A stretch of DNA of 64,000 nt from Terrimonas pollutisoli (GTDB taxonomy: Bacteria; Bacteroidota; Bacteroidia; Chitinophagales; Chitinophagaceae). Position 1 is the stretch's first letter, and every line of letters begins with the position of its first letter. The position numbers were made by a program, and so were the translations under genes. The stretch spans positions 1-64,000 of the forward strand of contig NZ_JARKNA010000018.1 in the NCBI RefSeq assembly GCF_029360765.1. The letters are read 5' to 3'. Under the pieces are notes generated by a model that searched no databases, was not told the DNA's origin, and saw nothing but the letters and a program-made list of their open reading frames with translations. Positions 1-7,542 of the stretch are shown in pieces.

Positions 1-15
1 CCTTGCAACGCAGGC

Positions 16-110
16 CGGTAGTTTGTTTGTTTTGCATTTGAATATTTTTACAATGAATAATCTTGCAAAACAAAAGCCTCTGACTTTATCAGAGGCTTCA
101 CAAACTACCG
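16..110. other. Perfect three-way-junction structured element
   Basis: Three perfectly complementary helices abut almost without spacers. P1 pairs 16-26 with 100-110 (11 bp), P2 pairs 27-35 with 65-73 (9 bp, 29-base loop) and P3 pairs 74-83 with 89-98 (10 bp, loop 84-88). Only base 99 is unpaired at the junction. P3 followed by a T-rich run on the minus strand also looks like an intrinsic terminator for minus-strand transcription. Bases 1-4 could further pair with 111-114. The pairing is seen directly; whether it acts as RNA, as folded single-stranded DNA or as a composite terminator is unknown. Confidence 0.6.
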
Positions 111-123
111 AAGGTTTAGTACA

Positions 124-316
124 ACATGGGGTTTGGCGTCATGGCGGCTTTACGAACATATTCTGATCGATATATCGTTGCTCAGCTACATATCAATCTG
201 ACGAATAAATCCCAGCTTTAGAATATATTTTCAACTTCATATCTTTGATCAGCTTCAGTCCCGGCTGACGTAACACGGAATATCGCCACGTCGCCAAGCC
301 CTGACCGTTAGCGGTA
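124..316 (+). repeat. ~190-bp direct repeat, copy 1
   Basis: This block matches 857-1053 over its full length (roughly 85% by eye), and the first ~27 bases are identical. It contains an internal near-palindrome (CTGATCGATAT paired with ATATCTTTGATCAG), and it ends about 36 bases before the VOC start codon. Its left edge has GCTTTAC (147-153), a degenerate version of the GCTTAAC in copy 2. The layout resembles a recombination site between gene cassettes, but no integrase is visible in the window. Confidence 0.8.
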
Positions 317-352
317 ATTAAAGCACTTCCTGGTAAAGAAAAAGCTACAACA

Positions 353-715
353 ATGAATTTTGAGCAACTAGTTCCGAATGTTTACTATGTGAATATTAGC
401 AATGGTTTGAAAATGTTTGTCGACTGTTTAGGATTTGTAATTGGTCATAATGAAATAAAATCTGACCAACCTTTTTGCGTACTGAACAAAGACGGAGTAA
501 GCATTTTTCTTTTTGAACATGCAAAGCTTGCTAAAGAACATAATCCTGAGTTTAGGCTAGTCACTAAAAGTATTGAAGAGGTTTATGAAAAGGTCTCTAA
601 ATCTCATTCGGAATTTCTTCATCCAAATCTTAGAGAAGTTGCGCTTCGCCCATGGGGTGCTAAAGAATTCGCATTAAGGGATGAACAGGTTTGTATTATA
701 ATTCAACAGTGGTAA
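353..715 (+). CDS. VOC (glyoxalase/bleomycin-resistance) family protein
   Basis: This 120-residue protein has the length and pattern of a single-subunit vicinal-oxygen-chelate protein. The N-terminus reads as an F-V-D-C-L-G-F segment equivalent to the usual 'FYxxxLGF' motif, followed by beta-strand and 'DGV-IFLFE' segments, and it ends in a short strand with W at the C-terminus. Family members bind or inactivate small molecules (bleomycin-type antibiotics, methylglyoxal adducts) or are catalytically silent; the substrate cannot be read here. The gene sits alone between the two direct-repeat copies, with about 140 bases of non-coding sequence after its stop, so it looks like a single-gene cassette. 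I am confident of the fold class and not of the activity. Confidence 0.75.
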   Translation: MNFEQLVPNVYYVNISNGLKMFVDCLGFVIGHNEIKSDQPFCVLNKDGVSIFLFEHAKLAKEHNPEFRLVTKSIEEVYEKVSKSHSEFLHPNLREVALRPWGAKEFALRDEQVCIIIQQW

Positions 716-856
716 AAATTGTTTTGCAATCTTATGCCTTTGCTTAGACCATGACCTGGAAGAGTTCTTAGACAATTGTTCCGGTATGTGCAATTGGGTT
801 GTTGGTGACAGACCAAATAGTTTGCAAACAACCAAGAGGGTAGAATAACTACGGCT

Positions 857-1053
857 ACATGGGGTTTGGCGTCATGGCGGCTTAACGAATAAATCCTGAT
901 CGATATAACGCGGCTCAGCGACATATCAATCTGACGAATAAAGCTTAGCTATAGAATTATATTTTCATCTTCATATCTTTGATCAGCACCAGCACAGGCT
1001 TACGTAAACACGGAATATCAGCACAGCAGCAAGCCCTGCCCGTTACAGGCAAT
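857..1053 (+). repeat. ~190-bp direct repeat, copy 2 (attC-like ends)
   Basis: This is the second copy of the 124-316 element. Here the left part holds GCTTAAC (880-886), and just past the right end lies its exact reverse complement GTTAAGC (1054-1060). These fit the RYYYAAC and GTTRRRY core sites of integron attC elements. The internal arms 896-906 and 973-986 are complementary apart from a TTT insertion. At about 180 bases between cores it is longer than most described attC sites. The repeat ends about 40 bases before the AraC start, the same offset as copy 1 has to the VOC gene. Confidence 0.75.
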
Positions 1054-1092
1054 GTTAAGCGACAGCATAACCACTACTTACAGACTAAAAAA

Positions 1093-1974
1093 ATGCAAGA
1101 GACAAAAGGACTTCTTCAACAAATAAAACTTCATTCTAAAATTGGCATTAGAGTAACTTCTAATTCAAATAACAATTTGCCGGCTGAGCTTATGAAACTA
1201 CTGACTAAGCCTCACCGAAAAGCAAACTATTTTTTTATTTATATTGAAAAAGGTTCACGAACGCACAAGTTTGATTTAAATGATTTGACAGTTACAGATG
1301 GTCAAATGTTATTTATTCTGCCAAATCAAATTCATACTGCTCCTGACAATGCAGCTGATGATACAAAGTCCTTCAAGATGAGTTTTGACCATAACTGTTT
1401 ACCATTGCTTCCCAGGCAATTTTCTTTTTTGATAAACCCTCTAAATACACAAATTATTTCGTTTGATGAAAATTCAAGGTTTCGTATAAAATTACTTTTT
1501 GAGATTTTGACGAACATTTTGAATTCAAAAACGGGAGAAAAAGATGGTGAGATTATATTAGCTTATCTTAATTCCTTACTTACAGAAATTAATAGTGCTT
1601 ATTATAAAAATGTGGTAAATGAAAACTCAATTCCAGACAAACTTTTCAAATACATTGAGTTTAAATTAACCGTTGAAAACAACCTTACGGAACAGCATTC
1701 AATAGAAACTATCGCTGCTAACTTATCCGTTTCTACAAACAAGCTCTACAATATTATAAAAAAATTTTCAGGGTTATCGCCCAAAGAATATATCACAATG
1801 AACTTAATGTTGGAGGCTCAACGCAGACTTCATTATTCCAAACCGACAGTAAAAGAATTGGCATACGACCTTGGTTTTAATGACCCAGATTATTTTTCAA
1901 GACTGTTCAAAAAAGCTACTAAAAAAAGTATCAAAAAATATTTATCCGACATTCAGGATTTGTCAGGTATTTAG
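1093..1974 (+). CDS. AraC family transcriptional regulator
   Basis: The C-terminal ~100 residues form the double helix-turn-helix of the AraC/XylS family, with the typical 'A-Y-D-L-G-F-N-D-P-D-Y-F-S-R-L-F-K-K' second recognition region. The N-terminal ~180 residues are a cupin-like sensor/dimer domain with a 'DGQMLFILPNQIH' strand and turn. I chose the ATG at 1093 (293 residues) over an upstream in-frame ATG at 979, because the longer form would read through the direct repeat. An SDR gene starts 70 bases downstream on the same strand and is the obvious candidate target. The ligand is unknown. Confidence 0.85.
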   Translation: MQETKGLLQQIKLHSKIGIRVTSNSNNNLPAELMKLLTKPHRKANYFFIYIEKGSRTHKFDLNDLTVTDGQMLFILPNQIHTAPDNAADDTKSFKMSFDHNCLPLLPRQFSFLINPLNTQIISFDENSRFRIKLLFEILTNILNSKTGEKDGEIILAYLNSLLTEINSAYYKNVVNENSIPDKLFKYIEFKLTVENNLTEQHSIETIAANLSVSTNKLYNIIKKFSGLSPKEYITMNLMLEAQRRLHYSKPTVKELAYDLGFNDPDYFSRLFKKATKKSIKKYLSDIQDLSGI

Positions 1975-2044
1975 AGTGATAAGTCCAACTCCAAATTTTT
2001 TACCCGGCCTACTTTTGATTTCAATTTTTCAAAAAAGAAAAAAA

Positions 2045-2767
2045 ATGAAATCAGCATTAGTTACAGGCGCAAACCGTGGTATTGGTTTTGAAACAGCAAA
2101 GCAATTACTTGCACTTGGCTACTTTGTTTACATAGGTAGCCGTGATAAAGAAAAAGGGCTTGAAGCTGTTGAAAGTTTGAAATCTTTGGGATTTTCAAAT
2201 TTAGAATGTATTGAATTGGATGTTACAAACATCAGTTCAATAATATCGGCAAGAAAGGAACTTGAAAAGAAAACAGAGCGGTTAGATGTTTTAATAAACA
2301 ATGCAGGTATTAGTGGTGGATTTCCACAGCCTCCTACTCAAATACCAATTGAGGTGTTAAGAAAAGTTTTTGAAACAAATTTTATTGCCCCAATTCAGGT
2401 GATACAGCAATTTATGAATTTGTTGCAGAAGTCCAAAGAACCTAGAATTGTAAATGTAACAACTGAATTATCTTCTATCACAAATAACGGAGACCCAGGT
2501 TGGAAATTTTATGCTTATAATCCATCTGCATACGGACCTTCAAAAACAGCATTAAATGCTTACACAGTTATGTTAGCTAAAGAATTAAAAGACACAAAAT
2601 TTAAAGTCAATTGCATATGCCCAGGCTTTACAAAAACTGCTTTTAATAACTATATGGGGGAAAAACCTGTTGAGCAAGGTGCAAGTGCAATTGTGAAATA
2701 TGCTACAATTGACAGTACAGGAGCAACAGGTAAATTTTTTAATGAAGATGGCGAAATTGCCTGGTAA
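2045..2767 (+). CDS. Short-chain dehydrogenase/reductase (SDR)
   Basis: This 240-residue classical SDR has the nucleotide-binding motif TGANRGIGFE near residues 7-16, the NNAG motif in 'LINNAGISGG', and an active-site Tyr-x-x-x-Lys in 'YGPSKTALNAY'. These features indicate NAD(P)H-dependent carbonyl/alcohol chemistry in the cytoplasm. The ATG at 2045 opens the Rossmann fold directly; an in-frame TTG further upstream lies inside the AraC gene and is rejected. It follows the AraC gene by 70 bases and is probably controlled by it, as is common for AraC-SDR pairs. The substrate cannot be predicted. Confidence 0.88.
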   Translation: MKSALVTGANRGIGFETAKQLLALGYFVYIGSRDKEKGLEAVESLKSLGFSNLECIELDVTNISSIISARKELEKKTERLDVLINNAGISGGFPQPPTQIPIEVLRKVFETNFIAPIQVIQQFMNLLQKSKEPRIVNVTTELSSITNNGDPGWKFYAYNPSAYGPSKTALNAYTVMLAKELKDTKFKVNCICPGFTKTAFNNYMGEKPVEQGASAIVKYATIDSTGATGKFFNEDGEIAW

Positions 2768-2914
2768 TAAAAAACAAAGTACGGCTGACGGAATTCTGCT
2801 CATCTTAATCTGAAACATCAACAAAGAGTCAACCATGAACAACTCACGACACTCACCCCCACAAATCAGATTTAGCTACAATGCTCAAAGCCTGATTTAA
2901 TAAGTATCAAATAT

Positions 2915-2922
2915 TATCTTTG
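2915..2922 (+). promoter_or_regulatory. Bacteroidota -7 element before the Crp/Fnr gene
   Basis: TATCTTTG fits the TAnnTTTG consensus and lies 25 bases before the ATG at 2947. No good TTTG is found at the ideal upstream spacing. Confidence 0.5.
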
Positions 2923-2946
2923 TAAAGCAACTTTCTTAAATAATAA

Positions 2947-3528
2947 ATGCACGATTCACTTATTCAATATATCAACCTAAGGGCATCTCAACCATTGACC
3001 AAACAAGAAGTTGAGAAAATCAAGGCAGTATTTCAACCCAAAAAACTCCGAAAAAAACAATATTTTTTGGAAGAAGGCAATGTGTGTAAATACGGTGGTT
3101 TTATTGTAAAGGGTGCTATGCGGCAATACAGTGTTGATGACAAAGGTGTAGAACATATTGTACAACTATATATTGAAGATTATTGGGCCAGCGACCGTGA
3201 AAGTGCTATTATGCTTACCCCATCGAAGTATTATATTGAAGCTTGGGAAGATACCGAATTACTCATCATTACAAGAGCAGAAATGCTGGATTTGATTCAA
3301 AAAATACCTTCAATAGCACAAATGACAAGACTAATGGACGAAAGAAGTTTTATCGCTTCGCAACGAAGATTAAATTCTACCATTAGTAACACGGCAGAAA
3401 AACGCTATAAAGAATTTGCTGATAACCACCCGCAATTTATTCAACGATTCCCTCAACATTTCATTGCTTCTTTTTTGGGCATAACCAAAGAAACTTTAAG
3501 CAGAATCAGAAGCCAAATGCTGAAATAA
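2947..3528 (+). CDS. Crp/Fnr family transcriptional regulator
   Basis: This 193-residue protein has a cyclic-nucleotide-binding-like beta-roll (residues ~20-125) and a C-terminal winged-helix segment ending in 'FLGITKETLSRIRSQM', the usual recognition helix of Bacteroidota Crp-type regulators. No Fnr-type cysteine cluster is present, so iron-sulfur sensing is unlikely, and the effector is unknown. A -7 promoter element precedes it and a strong terminator follows (3556-3588). It is therefore a one-gene transcript sitting before the NmrA-DoxX-pirin genes, which it may regulate. Confidence 0.88.
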   Translation: MHDSLIQYINLRASQPLTKQEVEKIKAVFQPKKLRKKQYFLEEGNVCKYGGFIVKGAMRQYSVDDKGVEHIVQLYIEDYWASDRESAIMLTPSKYYIEAWEDTELLIITRAEMLDLIQKIPSIAQMTRLMDERSFIASQRRLNSTISNTAEKRYKEFADNHPQFIQRFPQHFIASFLGITKETLSRIRSQMLK

Positions 3529-3555
3529 CTTTCTTTTTTACATGTTGATTTTTAC

Positions 3556-3588
3556 AAAAGCGTTGACATTTATCAACGCTTTTTTTTA
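3556..3588 (+). terminator. Rho-independent terminator after crp/fnr gene
   Basis: An 11-bp stem (AAAAGCGTTGA with its complement) and a six-base loop are followed by a run of eight T. It lies 28 bases after the regulator's stop codon. Confidence 0.9.
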
Positions 3589-3658
3589 TCATTTATCATC
3601 GTTACAAGGCTTGCTGCTGATGCAACTTTGCGTTGTTAAATCAATAAATAAAATTAAA

Positions 3659-4537
3659 ATGGAAAAGAAAACAATAGTAGTAATTGGAGCAACAGGCTCA
3701 CAAGGTAAGGGTGTTGTAAATGCACTTGTTAATGATGGCTCTTTTAATGTAAGAGCAATAACCCGTAATCCGGAAAAATATTCAGGCAAGGCACATGAAG
3801 CAGTGTATGCAGACTTAAACGATTTGCAATCATTAAAAAATGCGTTTAAAAATGCTTATGGTGTATTTGTGGTAACCAATTTTTGGGAAAGTTCAGACGA
3901 AATTGCTCAAGGTAAGAATGCCATTGAAGCGGCAAAAGCAACAGAAGTGCAACATTTTATTTGGTCAACACTTCCAAACGTTGAGGTCATTAGTAAAGCA
4001 GCATTTGAAGTCCCTCATTTTACTAATAAAGCAAAGGTGGATGATTTGGTGAAAAGTGCAGGCTTTAAATATTCAACATTTGTACAACCCCCATTTTATT
4101 ATCAAAATCTTGTTGGAGTGCTTGGACCACAGCCAAAACAAGATGGCACAACAGGTTGGACACTGCCGATTGACCCAACCAAAAAAGCGATTCACATGTC
4201 GGATATTAACGACTTGGGAAAAGTGGTTGCGGGTGCTTTTTTGCAGCCTGAAAAAGTTGGAAATGGCAATTACCTGGCATTGGCAACAGAGTTAAATAGT
4301 TTTCATGATATTATTAAAGCATTTAAAGCTAATGGTAAAGAGTATAGTTTTTCACAAGTGCCGGTTGAAGTGTTTTCAACTTTTTTTGAAGGGGCAAAAG
4401 AGTTAGCTGAAATGTTTGGGTATTTTGAAAAACACACTTATATGGGTCCCGATTCCGAATTACAAATTGAATCGGCAAAAGGAATTGCCACCAATAAATT
4501 TGTTACTCTCCAGGAATGGTTAGGTCAAAACAACTAA
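3659..4537 (+). CDS. NmrA-like NAD(P)-binding reductase/sensor
   Basis: A 292-residue NmrA/HSCARG-type atypical SDR. The Rossmann glycine motif is 'VIGATGSQGKGVV' near residues 7-19, and the conserved 'FVVTNFWE' and 'FIWSTLPN' segments follow. These proteins bind NADP(H); some are quinone reductases and others are redox sensors without catalysis. The ATG at 3659 directly precedes the first beta-strand; the longer reading from 3542 would run through the terminator and is rejected. It heads a same-strand series with the DoxX-like gene and the pirin (gaps of 13 and 11 bases), which suggests a quinone or oxidative-stress operon. A paralogue lies at 42906. Confidence 0.88.
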   Translation: MEKKTIVVIGATGSQGKGVVNALVNDGSFNVRAITRNPEKYSGKAHEAVYADLNDLQSLKNAFKNAYGVFVVTNFWESSDEIAQGKNAIEAAKATEVQHFIWSTLPNVEVISKAAFEVPHFTNKAKVDDLVKSAGFKYSTFVQPPFYYQNLVGVLGPQPKQDGTTGWTLPIDPTKKAIHMSDINDLGKVVAGAFLQPEKVGNGNYLALATELNSFHDIIKAFKANGKEYSFSQVPVEVFSTFFEGAKELAEMFGYFEKHTYMGPDSELQIESAKGIATNKFVTLQEWLGQNN

Positions 4538-4550
4538 TAAGAAAAATAAA

Positions 4551-4906
4551 ATGACATCAAAAATAAAAAACATCATTACATGGCTTCTTGCTTTTGCATT
4601 TATCGGTTCAGGCATTACAAACTTTCAGGAGTTGAAATGCAAATTAAAAATTTAGAAAGTTGGGGCTATCCTCTTTGGTTCAGGTTTCCAATCGGGTTAA
4701 CTGAAATTGCTTTGGCAGTTGGGCTAATGATTCCACGATTTCGCAAAATAACAATTTATGGAATATTCATTTGGTCAATTGCAGCGGTAATCACCCATCT
4801 GCAAGCCGGACAAGCTAATATGATTGTTGGTGCTGTTTTATTTAGTGTCATCGCAGGCATAATACTCTTATTGATAAAAGGAAAAACAGCAAATCAAGCA
4901 GCATAA
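4551..4906 (+). pseudogene. DoxX-like membrane protein, frameshifted
   Basis: Two overlapping frames together make one DoxX-family protein. The frame from the ATG at 4551 encodes a first transmembrane helix (I-I-T-W-L-L-A-F-A-F-I-G-S-G-I-T) and then goes out of phase near 4619-4622. The continuation in the other frame runs from about 4623 to 4906 with three more hydrophobic segments. Adding a single A in the AAA run at 4619-4621 restores a continuous reading frame with the expected '...GSGITKLSGVEMQ...' type of sequence. Either the gene is broken by a one-base deletion or this is a homopolymer sequencing error. DoxX proteins are small four-helix membrane proteins tied to redox stress, which fits the neighbours. 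Confidence 0.8.
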
Positions 4907-4917
4907 AGTTAACAGCA

Positions 4918-5802
4918 ATGAAGAAGAAAATAAGTTTCTCAAGCAAAGGGCATAGAGCCGATGTTGGCCCCTTAAGCATCATGAGAATATTGCCCAATCG
5001 GTATGCAGACAAAGTTGGTCAGTTTGTATTTTTAGATCATCTTCCTCCAACAATTAAAGAGACCGTTCATGAAGGCGGTATTGGTGCTCATCCGCACAGG
5101 GGGATTGCTACATTAAGTTATATTCTTCAAGGGGAGGGCGAACATTTTGATAGTGCCGGAAATTACGCTAAAGTATATTCAGGTGGTATGCAATGGATGA
5201 AAGCCGGCAATGGAATAATACACGATGAAAACGGGAATTATGATTCACAAAATGATAGTAAGATGATACACGGTTTTCAGTTTTGGATAAACCTGCCAGC
5301 GAAAAACAAAGCAGAAGCACCTGCATATTTAGCCTTACAAGCCAGCGATGTACCTCAAAAACCATTGCCAAATGAATGTGGATTTATAAAAGTTCTTGTT
5401 GGGAACTACGAAGAGTTGAGTTCGAAAATTCCGAACTATGCTGAACAGTTTTTGTATCACATTCAATTGGAAGCGGGTAAACAGTTTTCTATCAGTATTG
5501 CAGACAAAATTGAAGTTGCGGCATTTTTACCTGCACAAAATGTAATGCTTAATGACGCCGAATTTCATGCAGGAGAGTTTGTTGCATTTGATAAAAATGC
5601 AGGAGAGATTGAAATAAAAAACACTACTCAAGCAATCATTGACATTCTGCTATTTGGCGGCGAAGAATATAAAGAACCCATGGTGGCAGAAGGTCCTTTC
5701 GTAATGAACACTCAAAGTGAAATTGCACAAGCGTATCATGATTTTCATGCAGGGAAATACGGGGAGATTAAATATAATAAGAGATCAGCACAAACAAATT
5801 AA
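4918..5802 (+). CDS. Pirin family protein
   Basis: A 294-residue bicupin of the pirin family. The metal site is visible: H58 and H60 in 'HPHRG', then H102 and E104 in 'IHDEN', matching the three-His/one-Glu iron site of characterised pirins. Bacterial pirins such as E. coli YhhW have quercetinase (quercetin 2,3-dioxygenase) activity; others act as redox-linked regulators. It starts 11 bases after the DoxX-like gene, so it is probably the third gene of the NmrA-DoxX-pirin operon. The start is well supported by the conserved N-terminal strand. The physiological substrate remains open. Confidence 0.92.
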   Translation: MKKKISFSSKGHRADVGPLSIMRILPNRYADKVGQFVFLDHLPPTIKETVHEGGIGAHPHRGIATLSYILQGEGEHFDSAGNYAKVYSGGMQWMKAGNGIIHDENGNYDSQNDSKMIHGFQFWINLPAKNKAEAPAYLALQASDVPQKPLPNECGFIKVLVGNYEELSSKIPNYAEQFLYHIQLEAGKQFSISIADKIEVAAFLPAQNVMLNDAEFHAGEFVAFDKNAGEIEIKNTTQAIIDILLFGGEEYKEPMVAEGPFVMNTQSEIAQAYHDFHAGKYGEIKYNKRSAQTN

Positions 5803-5849
5803 TCGATTCACTAAGGCAGGCATATTTGCAGGTCACAATACATTAAAAA

Positions 5850-6776
5850 ATGAAAGCAATACAATATAATGCATTTGGCAGTTCTGAGGTCATAGAGGTG
5901 GTAGATATCCCTGCGCCTGAAATAAAGAATGAAAACGAAATTTTAATTCAGGTTAAAGCAGCAGGTGTAAATCCGATAGACATTAAAATACGGATGGGCT
6001 TTATGAAGGCGGTCCGTCCTGTGGAAATACCTTTTATTCCGGGTGGTGAGGCTGCAGGTATAATTACCGCCGTTGGCGAAGGTGTATCAAAGTTTAAAGT
6101 GGGTGATGAGGTCATTGCCCTGACGAAAAAAAACGCTTATGCACAATATGTGATCGCAAACGAAAATTTCGTTGTGCTAAAACCGAAAAGCCTGTCGTTC
6201 GAAGAGGCCGCATCAATAGGTGTAAATATAGGTACTGCACAATCGGTTCTATTTATACAAGGTAAATTAGCGAAGGGACAAAAGGTTTTAATTCAGGGCG
6301 GAGGAGGCGCTGTTGGTGGTGCTATTGTTCAAATGGCAAAAGCTTCCGGCGCATACGTTATTGCTACAGCATCAGGAAATGGTGTGACGTTAGCAAAAAG
6401 CCTTGGTGCTGACGAAGTGATAGATTATAAATTGCATGATGTTGCCGGAACGGTTAAGGATGTGGATTTGGTAGCAGATACTGCGGGTGGCGAAGCCCAG
6501 GCAAGGCTTTTTCAAGTATTAAAACCCGGTGGCACATTATTAAGTATTGTCGTACCGCCATCACAAGAATTGGCAGAACAATACAAGGTTAAAGCCAGTT
6601 TTGTAGCTTCCGACATATCATCAAAAACCTTACAAAATGGCATTGGCCTCATAGATGCTGGAAAATTCAGGACAATCGTTTCCAAAACATTCAGACTTGA
6701 AGATGCATCAATAGCCCAGGATTTTTTATCGGCTGGAGGAGTCAATGGTAAAGTTGTTCTTGTGGTCACTCAATAG
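5850..6776 (+). CDS. NADP-dependent quinone oxidoreductase-like MDR protein
   Basis: A 308-residue medium-chain dehydrogenase/reductase without the zinc-ligand pattern, i.e. of the zeta-crystallin/quinone oxidoreductase branch. The N-terminal GroES-like fold carries 'AAGVNPIDIKIRMG', a standard family signature, and the Rossmann motif is 'VLIQGGGGAVGGAIVQMAKASGA' in the middle. Such enzymes reduce quinones or unsaturated carbonyl compounds with NADPH. It follows the pirin gene by 47 bases on the same strand and fits the electrophile/quinone-detoxification theme of the cluster. It is the last intact gene before a stretch of decayed genes. Confidence 0.88.
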   Translation: MKAIQYNAFGSSEVIEVVDIPAPEIKNENEILIQVKAAGVNPIDIKIRMGFMKAVRPVEIPFIPGGEAAGIITAVGEGVSKFKVGDEVIALTKKNAYAQYVIANENFVVLKPKSLSFEEAASIGVNIGTAQSVLFIQGKLAKGQKVLIQGGGGAVGGAIVQMAKASGAYVIATASGNGVTLAKSLGADEVIDYKLHDVAGTVKDVDLVADTAGGEAQARLFQVLKPGGTLLSIVVPPSQELAEQYKVKASFVASDISSKTLQNGIGLIDAGKFRTIVSKTFRLEDASIAQDFLSAGGVNGKVVLVVTQ

Positions 6777-6905
6777 CAGAATTGATCAGCAAAATGATAA
6801 CAAGGAAGTTTGAAGCACTTCTGAGGCATTGAGGTCGGAGCAATATATAATACTCATTACTACATATTCAAACGCCTGAACATTGGCTTAATTTAAAAAT
6901 ATAAA

Positions 6906-7009
6906 ATGCATACTAAGAAAGTTATCGTTGCTGGTGCAACCGGAACCCGGGAAATAAGATCGTTATACAGTTGCTTGCGGTCAGTAAAAATAAACTCGAC
7001 CTTAAATAA
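6906..7009 (+). pseudogene. Remnant of an NmrA/epimerase-like gene
   Basis: From an ATG at 6906 the frame reads M-H-T-K-K-V-I-V-A-G-A-T-G, the start of a Rossmann-fold NmrA/epimerase-type protein. It then loses phase near 6943-6953. In the neighbouring frame G-N-K-I-V-I-Q-L-L-A continues the expected helix until a stop at 7009. Only the first ~35 codons survive. This is a frameshifted, truncated relic. Confidence 0.65.
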
Positions 7010-7048
7010 AATTGGCATTCAATACAATTTAAGGTGTCGCTAAGATAA

Positions 7049-7234
7049 AAAAAAGAAACAACGAAATTATTAGCAAAGGTAACAGTAGGAAAAGAAACAC
7101 TTAAGAACGCAATAGCGATGGCACCGATGACACGCAGTCGGGCTAACAGCGATGGTGTCGTAAAAGACCTGACCGTATTATACTATACGCAGCGTGCAAG
7201 TGCTGGGACACAAACTAAAAATTTGATGAACTAA
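7049..7234 (+). pseudogene. Remnant of an Old Yellow Enzyme (alkene reductase) gene
   Basis: This frame has no usable start codon (an in-frame stop lies just upstream at 7046-7048), yet it encodes a typical OYE N-terminus: V-T-V-G-K-E-T-L-K-N-A-I-A-M-A-P-M-T-R-S-R-A, then D-G-V-V-K-D-L-T and Y-Y-T-Q-R-A-S-A-G. These match the flavin-binding 'NRIVMAPMTRSRA...YYAQRASAG' core of NemA-like enzymes. After this the sequence diverges and stops at 7234, so about 300 codons of a normal OYE are missing. Intact OYEs reduce electrophilic alkenes, in keeping with the neighbouring stress genes. Confidence 0.75.
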
Positions 7235-7542
7235 GACGAAGGGCGAACATACAACAAAGGACTTTTCTGCTATGCTGGCTACAGAATATATCCTCGGGGG
7301 CTAAAATAGGTAGTTGAAGCTTCTTCAATGTTGACAGAAGCACTATCGCTAACATGGGGTTCCTATGTAAAGCGGTACGAGAGGAATAATATGTTTGCAA
7401 ACGGTGTTACATAAACCATTTTAAGATGCCGGGGATTTGAATGATTGTAGTTGCTGCAGTTGGGATGATCTGTCGATGATACAATCGTTCAACGATTCTT
7501 GTCTGTTACGGGTGAGACAGTTCCCACAGGTTAAATTTATAT
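7235..7542. other. Unassigned stretch, probably decayed DNA
   Basis: No convincing reading frame, RNA or repeat is seen between the OYE remnant and the methyltransferase stop codon. Short open frames here lack recognisable protein character. A 10-base match (ACATGGGGTT, near 7358) to the start of the 124/857 repeat is too short to call. Confidence 0.5.

Noticed and set aside
703..924. 73-codon minus-strand frame across the second repeat copy
   Set aside because: It lies mostly in the repeat and the non-coding stretch after the VOC gene, and has no protein-like character. The repeat explains the sequence better.
2768..2800. Possible third copy of the 190-bp repeat (CGGCTGACGGAAT after the SDR stop)
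   Set aside because: Only about 9-13 bases resemble the repeat and the flanks do not align.
7350..7400. ACATGGGGTT match to the start of the direct repeat
   Set aside because: A 10-base match with poor continuation is within chance for this length of DNA.
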